Source: Macrotrachela quadricornifera (Eukaryota > Rotifera > Eurotatoria > Philodinida > Philodinidae). Taken from it: a stretch of DNA of 64,000 nt. Positions 27,101-38,373 of this stretch are shown here, one piece after another; the stretch's first letter is position 1, and each line of letters opens with the position of its first letter. A model generated the notes under the pieces. The model did no database searches and was not told where the DNA came from. It saw only the letters and a list, made by a program, of their open reading frames with translations. The position numbers were made by a program, and so were the translations under genes. The DNA lies in contig JAJEKB010000487.1 of NCBI GenBank assembly GCA_022393335.1, positions 1 to 64,000 on the forward strand, written 5' to 3'.

Positions 27101-28757
27101 CATTATTATTAAATAATTCTATGAATCATATACAAAAATATTGTTTTATATGTCGAAAATCTTCTACTAAACAAGGACCATCAATACATTGTGATTATTG
27201 TTCATTAATATATCATTTAGATTGTTTAACACCATCAATGATATCATTACCATTATCGAATGAGAAATGGATGTGTCCAAACCATATGGAACCAATATTA
27301 GATCGATATTTTTTAAAAAAAAAAACATTTTTTACAAATGAACGTGTAAAAATTTATCAAAAATATTCACAAATTAAACAAAATAAAATTTTACAAGAAT
27401 TTACACATATAAAACAAACAAAAAATAATTTACTATTAAATACAATCAATAAATATCAATTAGAACCTATTAATATAAGTCAAATACCTAAATCTATTGA
27501 AGAATTTTATTTCAAAGCAAATATTGAACAAAAACAGATCAATGAAAATGAAATTAATGATTTTAATGAAAAAATTATACAGGTAAAATTTTAATATTTA
27601 AACATTTAATTCTAAATTTATTTTTATCTCATAGTTAAGTAAGAAATAAACGATGATTAGTAGAAATTAAACATTTTATAAACAAATACTTTTATTAAGT
27701 ATTAATGAATTAGTTCTAAAAATTTGTATCAATATTATATCATTCATAAAATTTGATTTGGTTTCTCCGTATGATTTTCTTTGATATTAGCAAAAGAATG
27801 ATCTATGAAATATTTTACATACATTTTTTTTCTTATCAATATAATAAATTTCTTTAGTAATTTACACAATAATATATAATAGTAATATTTATTTATATTA
27901 TTCAAATAAGAAAATGCTTTGAATAAACATCTACCACTAAGTAAACTATCAGTTCATTCAATTAAATTATAACAAAAATATTAAAATTTTTTATCATAAA
28001 GAGTTATTGATGGTCCATTATATATAACCTTTGTTTATTTTAGACTAGTCTTCCTCTTAATCAATCCTCATTTTCACATGATCCATGTATATGGAATATA
28101 TTACAATCTATACTTAATCATATTGTTAATAATGATACTTATGAATTCTCATCAAAAGAAAATAATTATTTAATAAAATCTCCACCAAAAAATGAATGTA
28201 ATAATTTCAATACAATTGATACATTATTACAAGCATTAAATAAACCAGATGATATATCAGAACAAATTACAATAAATAATTTTAATACTTTTCCTACATT
28301 AACAAATTCATTCTCATTTTTAATAGATCTTTCACAATTTCATTTATCTCATGCTGCTCTTATTCATTTACATTCAAAACATATTATTTATATTCGAAAA
28401 CATGTTATTTGGTTTGGTTCATCATCATTAAATGATATATGTTTAAAAGATTTTAATCATTTTCATCCATGTCAATATATTTCTGAACGACATGCTTGTT
28501 TATATTATGATCAAAAACGTAATTTATTTGAATTACTAAATTATAGTGAATATGGAACAATTATTAATAATATTCGTTATGGTTTTGATACTATAATTGA
28601 TGATAATAAACAAGAGAATGAAAATTTCGAAAAATGTTTTTGTTTAAAAAAATCATTATATCATTCAGCATGGGATGGATCTGCTCAAATAGAACAAGGA
28701 ACAGTAATTAAAATTGGTTGTCATGAATTTCTTTTTTACCGACATGTTGTTCGATAG
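24167..28757 (+). CDS. PHF12: PHF12-like chromatin reader (PHD, PHD, FHA)
   Basis: Nuclear Sin3-HDAC-associated reader; PHF12 (Pf1) has two PHD fingers and a C-terminal FHA domain, as here. Exons 24167-24227, 25949-26458, 26855-27582 and 28044-28757 keep frame and give 670 residues. PHD1: CDIYDEYHNEMISCNTC, then FHHHC and LCENC; the second ligand Cys is Tyr. PHD2: YCFICRKSSTKQGPSIHCDYC, IYHLDC, then WMCPNH. The FHA part shows YISERHACLYYDQ and ELLNYSEYGTIINN, then KIGCHEFLFY just before the stop, matching the PHF12 FHA closely. Between the fingers is a PSGKIKFRA stretch and a basic Ser-rich linker. The 1.7 kb first intron separates a 20-codon first exon, whose ATG at 24167 is the choice that splices in frame. 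Confidence 0.92.
25234..25395. repeat. Imperfect inverted repeat in the first PHF12 intron
   Basis: ACCTCAAAGATGAAGGCGAG at 25234 is partly repeated in reverse complement (ACCTGAAAATGGCAAAAG) ending at 25395, with about 100 bases between arms. The match is loose (about 70 percent over 28 bases). It may be a decayed MITE; base composition is less AT-rich than around it. Confidence 0.3.
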
Positions 28758-31285
28758 TAAGAAAAATCAATAAGAATTTATCTTTATTTTATTGTATATA
28801 ATCGTTTTGTATTTATGCTCTTCTTATTTTTTTTGCCATTGTGCATATTATATATACATATATATATATATATAAATAACTTATCGATTACGATCGACTT
28901 ATGTTCTTATCGCCTATTTTTGTGCGTATCACCTGTTTCGTTTCTTTTGTTTATGTCACGTATACAAGTAAAATCAACAATGCGTGATTTGTTGTACAAT
29001 CGAAAAAAAAAACAACATTTATTGAATATTAACGTTTGTTTCGAAGAATATTACAATTATCCAATGTTGAGAATGAGGGAAATAATTAATTAATTAGCTT
29101 TAATTTTTCGTTGAAATAGGACCAAATCATCATACAGAATTATTTATCCATCTCTTTGTATAATTGGTTAAGGAGAATATATATATATATTATGATTTTT
29201 CTTCTCTTATTAATATATTTTTCATATTAATACAATTATACTCTAAAAACTTTCACTCTTGGTGATCTTATTGTTTCATTTGTGTTACATAAAAATACTA
29301 TCAATTATTCATCGGTTCAAAATGTCTCTAGCCGATCAAAGCAACAAAAGCCAATATGAAGAAACAAAAAAAATCGTAAGACATATCCTCTTCAATCAAC
29401 AAATATGGTTGTTTTTCCCAATTATTATATTCATATTGCTAACAATCACTTATTACATACTTAAATTGTTTTTGATCTCTTATATATTCTTTCAATTCAT
29501 ATCATGAATAATCTTTAAAGAAGAAACAAAAACATTATTACATGTTTTTTATACTTTCTCTTTGCCTGCAAGATATGCGTATAGTATGTCACCTTCTCTA
29601 ATCTTTTGCGCGTGTATGCGGATCAATGCACTATTGAGTAGATGATCAACCGTTCTACTATTCTTTTTTTTTTCAACTTCTTCGCTCTCTTTAATCAATG
29701 TCAGATGACTTAAGGACATTATTTATTTCTCATCTATTCGGCAAAGTTTAGCCTTTAGTATTATTATTTCTAATTGCCTCATATAAATAAGTAACAAATT
29801 TTTCTTTTTTCTTTTAATTAAATCACCATACGGTACATTTTCCTCTTCTCACCTCAGCATGTCGATATATCGAAAGTGAGAAGATGCGTAATCAGAGTAG
29901 ATCCACGTGTCATTAACAAAAGGCGTGGCTGAATAAAATATCATACATTCCACTATATATGAAGAATATTATTTTTTGACCTATTATAAGGAAAATTGAT
30001 AGTCATTGATTATTAACAAGCGTAAAATGAAGAGTCTTATTGTGAAAACACAAAAAAAAAAGATTCCTGCTGTGAACTCAACTAAATGGTCTGTCTACAT
30101 GAATATGTCTGTATATTTCACTTTAACAATAGACGAGGGAATCAAGTAGTATTTTACTGTAACTTTTCTCGCATTGTATGAGTGAAAAGTATAGCACCGG
30201 ATGGATGTGTGATTGAGAGCAGGTGTAAATAAATATATAGCATGCTGTGATTACTATTCAATATTGTATTTCCTGTACAATTGTTCATTCATTGTACGAT
30301 GATGATGCGTAGGTAGCACAAGACATCGCGTGTCTGTAGAAGAAGAAAATCGGCTAGACGTACCACTCAAGTATGAGAACAATAGTAACTGAAAGAGATT
30401 CTAATCTTCATCATTGTTTTATTCTCAATTTGATTGTTTCTATACATGTATATGTTAAAATAGTGAAAGGAAGGGGAGGAGAAGCTTGTTGATAAAAATA
30501 AAATGAAAAGATTAAATACTTATCATTTATAATTAACAATTTATATATTATAAAAATGATTTTGGTTCATCAATGTATATTTTATGAAGTCTATTGAACA
30601 TTAATAATCTAAAATTTAATTCTACGATATTTTTTCTCACATTTTTTATTTTTCCGCTTGTATTCTTCATCTTGTTTTTTTGGTAATCTATGTATATATA
30701 TACATTCGTAGACTATTCAACTATTTACAAGTGGCTAATATCACTGTGAGACTACTATAAAAAAAAAAATTTTCAACTTGATTAAATTCTATGAGATCAA
30801 CACATTTCTCAGATATTCTTATACCTATCGATGATGATGATAATCCTTATTCTCTCTCTTCAATCTATACGGTTAGTTGCATCATAACTGATCGATAAAT
30901 TAACTGTAAATTAAAAGATTATGATGTCGATCAAATAAAATATATATCGAATAGTATTATGCTAGAAGGTTTTTTTTTTACAAAAAAAAAAATGATTTGT
31001 TTCGTGCTGATCATCGTGTTTCTTATCTTTTCTTTGAATGTATTAATCACATGATGCAACGGTTGTCCTAATTGTTTTGAAAACAAGAAAAAAAAAATGT
31101 TCCGCTCTATAATTTTATAGATAGATGAACACATAAATATTCTTCAACTGCAAACGGTCATGCAAAAATTTTCGCCAATCAATCAGCATTCTACTTTTTT
31201 TTTTCTCTTTTCTCTTTTCTCTTTCGTTCTATCGATTATTTCTCATTTTTCTGTTTTCTATTTTATATTTTCATTCAACAATAGA
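28758..31285. other. Gene-poor interval with one small open frame
   Basis: About 2.5 kb of AT-rich sequence between PHF12 and the BH3-motif gene. Apart from the small membrane-protein-like frame at 29322-29507 I see no coding signal. Pyrimidine-rich DNA at 31195-31280 directly before the next gene, ending CAATAG, looks like a 5' UTR intron acceptor. Confidence 0.4.
29322..29507 (+). CDS. Hypothetical small membrane protein, 61 residues
   Basis: The ATG has a good context (AAAATGTCT) and opens MSLADQSNKSQYEETKK, a polar 20-residue start, followed by one long hydrophobic segment (IWLFFPIIIFILLTITYYIL) that would make a single-pass or hairpin membrane anchor. Codons are a little less AT-biased than the surrounding DNA. 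I do not recognise a family, and no splice partner was found. It may equally be a chance frame in AT-rich sequence. Confidence 0.3.
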   Translation: MSLADQSNKSQYEETKKIVRHILFNQQIWLFFPIIIFILLTITYYILKLFLISYIFFQFIS

Positions 31286-31711
31286 ATGACAACAAAAACG
31301 ACAATTACCATATCACCAATAAAACGTTGTTATACATCACCTAATTTAAAAAGACGTCGTATTACATCAATTCTAACAAATCGTAAATATCAAATAAATA
31401 TGACATCTTCATCAACTAAAATTTTAATTAATTCTAAACAAGAAAATTTACCAGATCTTTTAAATGATATAATGATTAAACAACAACGAGATAAAACTAT
31501 TAGTGATATTGCAATAATATTAAGAAAAGTTGGTGATCAAATGGATGAACAATTACAAGTAAATATTTAATAAAAATAAATAAATTTTTATTTTATTTTT
31601 TTTTATGTTTAGATTAATAATACATTATCTTCATCATCAAATCATATATTTGGTCAACGAACTATAACATTTATTCATTGTTTATCTCATATTTTACGTT
31701 TTTTCTTGTAA
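31286..31711 (+). CDS. Putative BH3-only protein
   Basis: Candidate pro-apoptotic BCL-2 family ligand. Two exons, 31286-31558 and 31613-31711, joined in phase 0 across a 54-base intron with clean GT-AG, give 123 residues. Residues 73-91 read SDIAIILRKVGDQMDEQLQ. The BH3 pattern is complete: hydrophobic positions I75, L79, V82 and M86, a small Ala at 76, and the G83-D84 core followed by Asp-Glu. It lines up with BID-type BH3 (IA..L..VGD.MD). The splice site lies directly after the motif. No BH1/BH2 (NWGR-like) sequence is present, and the C-terminus is a short hydrophobic tail (TITFIHCLSHILRFFL), possibly a membrane anchor. The N-terminal 45 residues are basic and Ser/Thr-rich. An in-frame upstream ATG (31160) would add only a translated pyrimidine tract, so I prefer 31286. 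Gene reality is well supported; function is inferred from the motif. Confidence 0.65.
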
Positions 31712-34702
31712 TCATTTCATTTTAATTGTTGCTCATTAGCCCGGTTGTTGTTTGATGGTGCTATGTAGCACTTTAGATGTACATAATATCTGTTCTTTTT
31801 CTTTTCTGTTTCTAATATTTATTTTTCAATATATACATACAATATAATGGCAAATATATATTTTATATTTTTATGATGCTTAATCTAATTAAAAGTCAAT
31901 GAAAATAGGATTGTCTATAAATGATTTGTCACCTTTTAATACGAAGAAAATTTGAAGAATTTTAATTTGATCAACAAGTATACATACTTGCTATCATTGA
32001 CTTATCACTTCTCTTCAGTTGACATGCAAGAACACTTTTTTTTTTCTTGAAATGTGTCAAATATGATAGTCATTATGCATATTGATTAGGTCACCGAAGA
32101 AATGGTCAAGTAGTGATCATCATCACTTATTCATTTGTCTTTTGTATTGAGTCAAGTAGCATTTGTCTGCTAGACAATCAAAGTATGAAAATGTCATATA
32201 TATATATATCGCTTTCTTTTTTGTCTTTGTTTTTGAAAAGTGAGACTCTTGAATTCCTCCGGATGGAACACGATTATTATAAAGATCATTGCCGGCATTC
32301 TTTTTGATCAAAATCGATAAGTGTCTTATATTCGTTTGTCATATCAATTTCATTATAGTCGATCGCATACACTTCGTTTACTTTCTATGATAGCGGCAAT
32401 GGGTGGTTTACGATTTTTTTTTTGTTGTTGTTGTATTAACCATACTACTAGAAACTTTGATGTAGTAGTATTGTTTTGATCTTTTGTCTTTTCATGTATG
32501 TTAATGGAAGGAAATCGAAAGTGACACGTGCGTTTCGAATTTCATTCATTTTGTTTTTTAGAAATGATAAAAATATGAAAATAAAGGTCAATGGATGAAG
32601 AATTGAAGTTAAATGATATTTTATTAAGTCAAACAAATACAAGACAAAAATAACAAGTTTATTTATAAAGAAATCAATTATTTTATTTGTATTCTATTTA
32701 TATTATTCCAGTTGTATTCGTCTATATCGTTGTAGATATTTTCAAAATTAACAATTGTACGAAAGATTTTAAGAGATATGTTTTATTTATATGTCAGTCT
32801 CCTGTTTCTACATTGTGAAACAATGTATATAAACAATTATAATTAGTGTCTAGATTAAGTCCAATAAGATTGAGCTGAACACGGGATTTTTCTGAATAGG
32901 AAGTTACTGATGAAAGTTCGATAGGTTCGATCATTTTGTACATTAGTTGATGAATACAATATTCGACAAAGACTCATTAATTCACCGAAAAGTATTTGAC
33001 CGAATAAAAAGAATTATTGGCTATATATCACAATCATATTATGAATGAAACAAATTAAAATGATTACTAACGAAATGATCCAATTAATATGGAATATGTC
33101 ATAACTGATGATTACGTGACTGTCCAGAAATCCTTTTTGAAGTGAAATACAAGTACTAGCAGCATCTAAGCAATGAATTGACTATTGAATAGACTTGAGC
33201 TTTAAAAAAATATTTTAAAAAAATTCACGAAAACAAATCATTGATGTGTTGAGATTAATCGGATCTTTTTGAGTGAATATGACTCAGTCTTAGGTATTAA
33301 ATGAAAATTCTATGTATAAACTTTAGATCTAAGCTTCTTGAAGTAAAGAATAAATATTGAGAAAAAAATAGTATTTAATCCTATTTTCTTATATCTCTAT
33401 AACAATCAGATCTTCCTCCTGGCATGCCATGGATACAAATCCTTTTAAGGCTTTGTTAGTGTCTCACTGAGCCCTAGTCATAGCCAAACGACGGAGTCAA
33501 ACAGTGTCATACAGTTGGATATGTTTCTGCGTGAGTTAAAAAATCGTTTTGATTAAAAATTTATCTTAAAGTAAATATTGAATGAATTTTTGATAGCAAA
33601 ATATGTTCAACAAAACATGTTTTCTAACTCAGTTTTTGACGCTGATTCTGCATATGGCACTAATTTTGCTTGAAAATGAATTTTTGGTAGGTAAAGAAAT
33701 CGTTTTTAAATACACTTTCAACAACTATCGATGCCATTTTGAATTTTTCATCATTGCACTAGCATTTTAAAAATTAAACTTTAAGTGAATTTTGTAGAAA
33801 ATATAAATCGCTGCTCCTTAATGGTAACAAAAAATTTTGATCGCAGTGATCCAACCCTCTCTCACACCTTTATCAAAATTCTCATCGATTCTCTGATAAG
33901 TTTTTTGTCATTGAAATTGATCTTTTTTTGTCATTATGAGATATACATAATTAATAAAGTGTGCCCGATTCATAACAGATGCCTTCCGGCATTGATCGAT
34001 ACAGGTAATTTTTTTATCAATTCGTTAAATCGTTAGAAAAACAAGTTTATTTTGTTACCAATCGATTTACATCTTATCGCATGCAATAAGAATATTATCT
34101 ATACATATGTGACATGTATCAAATTAATCATGTGATTACCTGATACATATATGTACTGTTTATGAATGTACAATTGAAAATTGGCTTTCGTTCAACACTT
34201 AGGTGTTAAATATCATGCTGAGATATGCAGGCGGAGAACTATTCTTCCTCGATGTGACTATTATGCACCTGTATATTTCGATTGTAAAAATCAGCTAATT
34301 TTTATTTTTGTATGTTTGTTTCATTTGTCTGTATTTTAAGTGAAGAGAACGAATGTTACATATTGGCGATAAAATCTGATTGAGAATGTATAAGACAGAC
34401 AAGATAAATTAGTTATTAAAAATATACAGCTTATATTTGTCTGAAGTTATACAGAGTGACTAGATTTGTATTAATCTTGATGAAAAAATACCAAATTATT
34501 AGACACTCCTAGAGATATAGGTGAATCAAATTAATAAAAATTTCATCGTTTTATAACCATTATAATTTAATAGATTATATAGTCTCATATTGAATTAATA
34601 AATGATAACAATCTATAGAGCATAATAAAAATTTTGAAAAATAAATAACAATAGATTTTATTTTATTAAATTGTATGAATAAATCTTATAAAAAAATTGA
34701 AA

Positions 34703-34912
34703 TTAACCAATACTAATTATTTTGAATATTTGGCATTCGTCTTGCCCATCATATTTGATTTCATATAGGATATGATTTTCATCAAAAGCAAAACATGCTT
34801 CAAGAATAATACAACAACCTTCATATCAATGACTCAATAACACATTCAATGTTATCTTTGCTGCTGTTGATAATCTACAATCTTTAAATAAATAGCCATA
34901 GCAACAATGTAT
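34703..34912 (-). pseudogene. Exon-like cysteine-rich fragment with an internal stop
   Basis: Read on the minus strand this is open for 69 codons apart from one TGA (34826-34828). The product looks protein-like and unlike translated AT-rich spacer: HCCYGYLFKDCRLSTAAK, then after the stop YEGCCIILEACFAFDENHI and KYDGQDECQIFK. I do not recognise the family and see no convincing partner exons. It may be a gene relic or transposon fragment. Confidence 0.3.
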
Positions 34913-35311
34913 TTACATATATTGTTTATTCTTCATTTTCATACATTAGGTATCACATGATCTAACCTTTTCTTTTCATTCAAGAGATATTCGTTTGTTG
35001 ATAATTTTTTCTTCTCGTTCATTTTCACCTTTATAAGATTCTTTGTTATTGACTCTTCTCCTACATATAAATAAATCGTAATTTATCTGTTACATTAATA
35101 TTAAGCTTTAAATTTTCTTTAAATTCGTATTTAATTATTTTAATTCTTATATTTGCTTTTTAATTTAATTTATATAAATATTAAAAATGAAAGAGACATA
35201 TTTTCCATTCATGTATTCCCAGTCAAACAATAATAAAACTGTTTTGTTATTTCATCATAGATTAACTTACTGACGCAAATTTATACGAAAATACAACTAT
35301 ATTTTTTAATA

Positions 35312-35554
35312 TCATTGGTATGTAAAATATTCTGTTTCTAAAATTAAAATCATATTGTTTACTCCCAATTTTTTCCGTCGATGTTTTGTTGTAAAATGAT
35401 AACGAGTAAGAGAAACTGCGTCATTATATTCATATCTAAGATGCGTTGTTCCTTTTCTTCGATGTAAAATTTTTAACATCAATATTATTTGAACTAACGC
35501 AATAAGGATATACGTTTGTATGTATACTGTGTGAATAGTTGTTACTAATACCAT
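35312..35554 (-). CDS. Hypothetical small membrane protein, 80 residues
   Basis: ATG-started frame with one hydrophobic segment (YILIALVQIILMLKIL) followed by a basic stretch (LHRRKG, KHRRKKLG), a topology typical of a small single-pass protein. Eighty open codons are somewhat long for chance in DNA this AT-rich. There is no recognisable family and no splice partner, so confidence is low. Confidence 0.25.
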   Translation of the reverse strand: MVLVTTIHTVYIQTYILIALVQIILMLKILHRRKGTTHLRYEYNDAVSLTRYHFTTKHRRKKLGVNNMILILETEYFTYQ

Positions 35555-36544
35555 TACTAGTAATGAATAGCTTCATTCGTTCTCATTACATATGTAAGTA
35601 TGGAATCAGAAGCAGGCACCATATTAAACATCATTTCTAGGACAAGCAAAGAAAATAAATTGTCAAGCTGAGTTAAGAAGTGTAATATAGTTACTTTGTT
35701 GCTTAATCTTATAACATATGTTTATTAGTCAATCTTGGCATCATTATGTTAAAAAGTGAGTGAGAATATAGAGTTATAAGCTGTTTTTTCGTTTGCACTT
35801 TTTTCTTTCTCTCTCTTCTATCTGTATCTCTGAAGACAGAAAGAATAGATATCATAGATAGGAGCGTAGCAAGTCAAAATAAACTTTGGCCTTCTTTTCT
35901 CTATTCATCGTCCATTGATGATATGCCGTACAGTTAAAGGATAATGTCCATTTTTTGAGAAAAGTCTAGGTCATTAAATCTATTATATATAAGCTCATTT
36001 TTTCACATAAAAAATTATCTCTTCATACAATATTTTATTGTTTTAGTGTATGGTAAGACATCCAAAGTAGTGAAGCATTCCTTCTCCTATCATTTTTCTC
36101 TTTTTTTTCTTTCTCATATTATATATATATATATATATAACGACGAAATAAAAGCAAGAAGATCAATGGCGGCAGGCAATCACTTGTTGTTGTTGTTGTT
36201 TTTTATTGCAATTAGAAGATAACAAGCTGCCAAAGTTCCCAATCATACAATTATTCATTCTATCTCATCTTATTTTATCCCCCTTTTCTTAGACTCGTTC
36301 ATCTTATATTTCAGATATTCAACGTATGTATACAATATGTACATCGATTCCTTTAGGCTAGCATATCGATACAGACTGTTAAACAATATGAATAGTGTGC
36401 ACAGCTGTGTTAATGTCAGCCTAAAGGAAAGAAAATTACAAATTGTTGTTGAATACAACTATGACTAATACTCTGTACTAGTTTTGTGTACTCATTAGAA
36501 CTTTTTCTTTCTTCATCTTTTAGATTTATTTTTAACGAATAACA

Positions 36545-38322
36545 ATGGCTGAACACGATTCAACATCAAACGAAGAACAAACACAAAATTCTAATGAACA
36601 AAGTAAAAATATTTAAGAAATTATGTTTTATTCAATTAAAATTATTATTATATATAATATAGCAACCGTAAAAAGTGATCGAGCAGCAACCGTTGAAGAT
36701 TCATATTCATCGGCTGCTGGCGACGACAGTCATAATAGTAAAGAACATATGACTAGTGAAGATTCAAGTGTTACTAAACCTGAAGATGTTAATGTGATAG
36801 TTAATGATGAAAAATCAACATCTCCTTCATCAAATAATGATACAGTTGAAGAAAATAAGGGTAATAATTCAATTTTATAATAATAATATCGATTTAATTT
36901 TTTTATCATTTATAGAAAAAACTAATGATTTAACCAATGCGACACAAGATAAACTCGATCAAGCAGCTAATACAACAAGTGAGAAAGCATCTGAATTAGA
37001 AAATGATGCAGTCACTGCTGCTCAAGATGTTCAGGACAAAGCAAAAGAAACTGCAGAGAATGTTAAAGGTAGAATTTTGTTCAAAAGTAATTATTTAACC
37101 AAAAAAGCCTTTTAGAAAAAGCTACTGACTTAAAACAAGATGCTCAAGAAAAAGTGAAAGATGTGACAGACAATATCAAAGGTAAATTCATTTATTCATT
37201 AATTTAATATTTATTGAAGATTTTTTTTTATAGAAAAAGCAAGTGAAGTTACAGGCAATGCAAAAGATGCTCTTGTAGCTGAAGGTAAGAAAGTAGAAGA
37301 GAAATTAGACATAGCTGAAAAAGCTAGTAAAAGTTCTTACATTATTTTTCTTTGAATATTATAATTTCTTTTATTCTGAAATTAGGCGAACAAAAAGTTC
37401 AAGATGCTAAGGAACAGCTTGCTGAAGATGGATCTGAAGTTAAGGCAGCTGCCGAACAAGCAGCAACTGATGGTCAAGCTAAAGTTGCTGAAACTGTTGA
37501 TAAAGCCCAAGGTTTATATATTTTTTGAATATTTGTCCATTATTCCTGTTTATATTTAGAAAAAAGTAGCGAAGTAGCAGCCGATGCAACAGAAGTTATT
37601 GGTGCAGCTGATGCAAATGCCGCAAAGGTTGTCGACGAAAAAAATACCACTACTCCAGAAACTGCTGCATCAGCAGTTAAAGGTAAAATCGTTCATTTAT
37701 TTTTAAAAATAATCTTATCAAATTTTATTTCGAAGATAAAACCAAAGCTGTTGCAAAAAATGGTAAACAAGTGTCAACACCATCTAGTTCTCAATCTAAA
37801 TCTGATGCAGCCGCTAGCTCTGATAAAACTTCTGAGGATGCACCAAAACCCAGAGGTGGTCCAATAACAGCCATGCGTAACTTTTTTGGTCGTGTATTCA
37901 AGCAAAAACCAGATGATAAACAAAAATCTGGAAATAATGCCGCTGCAAGTTCTCCTGATTCGGCAACCGAAACTAAATCAGCTGAAACAACAGCAAAAAA
38001 TGCAACAACTGAAAGTACATCAGCTGAAGCACCAGCAAGAACTGAAAGTACATCAGCTGAAGCACCAGCAAGAACTGAAAGTACATCAGCTGAAACACCA
38101 GCAAGAACTGAAAGTACATCAGCTGAAACACCAGCAACAACTGAAAGCACATCAGCTGAAATACTAGCAACAACTGAAAGTACATCAGCTGAAACACCAG
38201 CTGCAAATGCAACAACTGAAACTACAACAGATGAAACACCAGCAGCAAGTGAAACAGCCGAAACTACATTAGCTGAATCATCAACAACAGTTGCAACAAC
38301 CGATTCATCAACAACATCATGA
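36545..38322 (+). CDS. LEA-like hydrophilic repeat protein
   Basis: Eight exons: 36545-36602, 36663-36860, 36916-37068, 37116-37181, 37234-37326, 37386-37511, 37560-37682 and 37736-38322, 467 residues. Every intron is phase 1, so the six internal exons (198, 153, 66, 93, 126 and 123 bases) are symmetric modules. The product is almost all Ala, Glu, Lys, Asp, Thr and Gln, with group-3 LEA-type motifs such as EKASELENDAVTAAQDVQDK and AKETAENVK, predicted to be unstructured in water and helical when dried. There is no signal peptide, so it is probably cytosolic. The last exon has a basic segment (MRNFFGRVFKQKPDDK) and a tandem 11-residue repeat. The end of exon 5 is ambiguous: GAA G|GTAAG is an alternative donor. 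LEA proteins serve desiccation tolerance in bdelloid rotifers and others; that role is inferred. Alternative: an unrelated low-complexity helical protein. Confidence 0.7.
38008..38205 (+). repeat. 33-bp coding minisatellite, six units
   Basis: Six consecutive 33-base units in the last exon of the LEA-like gene encode TESTSAEAPAR (twice), TESTSAETPAR, TESTSAETPAT, TESTSAEILAT and TESTSAETPAA. Units start at 38008, 38041, 38074, 38107, 38140 and 38173. The first copies are nearly identical, so copy number is likely to vary. Confidence 0.9.
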
Positions 38323-38367
38323 AACATTTAGTCTTTATTTTATTATCTATGACATATTTTCCTCATA

Positions 38368-38373
38368 AATAAA
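38368..38373 (+). terminator. AATAAA polyadenylation signal of the LEA-like gene
   Basis: Perfect AATAAA 46 bases after the TGA at 38320-38322, followed by a T-rich stretch, as expected for an mRNA 3' end. Confidence 0.65.

Larger units (their letters stand above)
31712..36544. other. Long gene-poor interval
   Basis: 4.8 kb, AT-rich, with a (TA) run at about 36120-36139. The only coding-like pieces are a broken exon-like fragment at 34703-34912 (minus) and a small open frame at 35312-35554 (minus). A less AT-rich patch at about 33410-33530 has no open frame that I recognise. Promoter elements of the LEA-like gene should lie in the last part. Confidence 0.4.

Noticed and set aside
28815..29093. 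92-residue plus-strand frame after PHF12
   Set aside because: It follows the PHF12 stop immediately, is dominated by TA-repeat-derived Ile/Tyr/His residues, and has no family resemblance.
31160..31285. Upstream in-frame ATG extending the BH3 gene by a Phe/Ser/Leu-rich segment
   Set aside because: The extension is a translated T/C tract ending in CAATAG, typical of a 5' UTR intron acceptor; a membrane segment there is probably artefactual.
37791..38327. Long minus-strand open frame opposite the LEA-like gene's last exon
   Set aside because: It is a shadow of the Thr/Ser/Ala-rich repeat read backwards; the plus-strand frame splices consistently with seven upstream exons and is followed by a polyadenylation signal.
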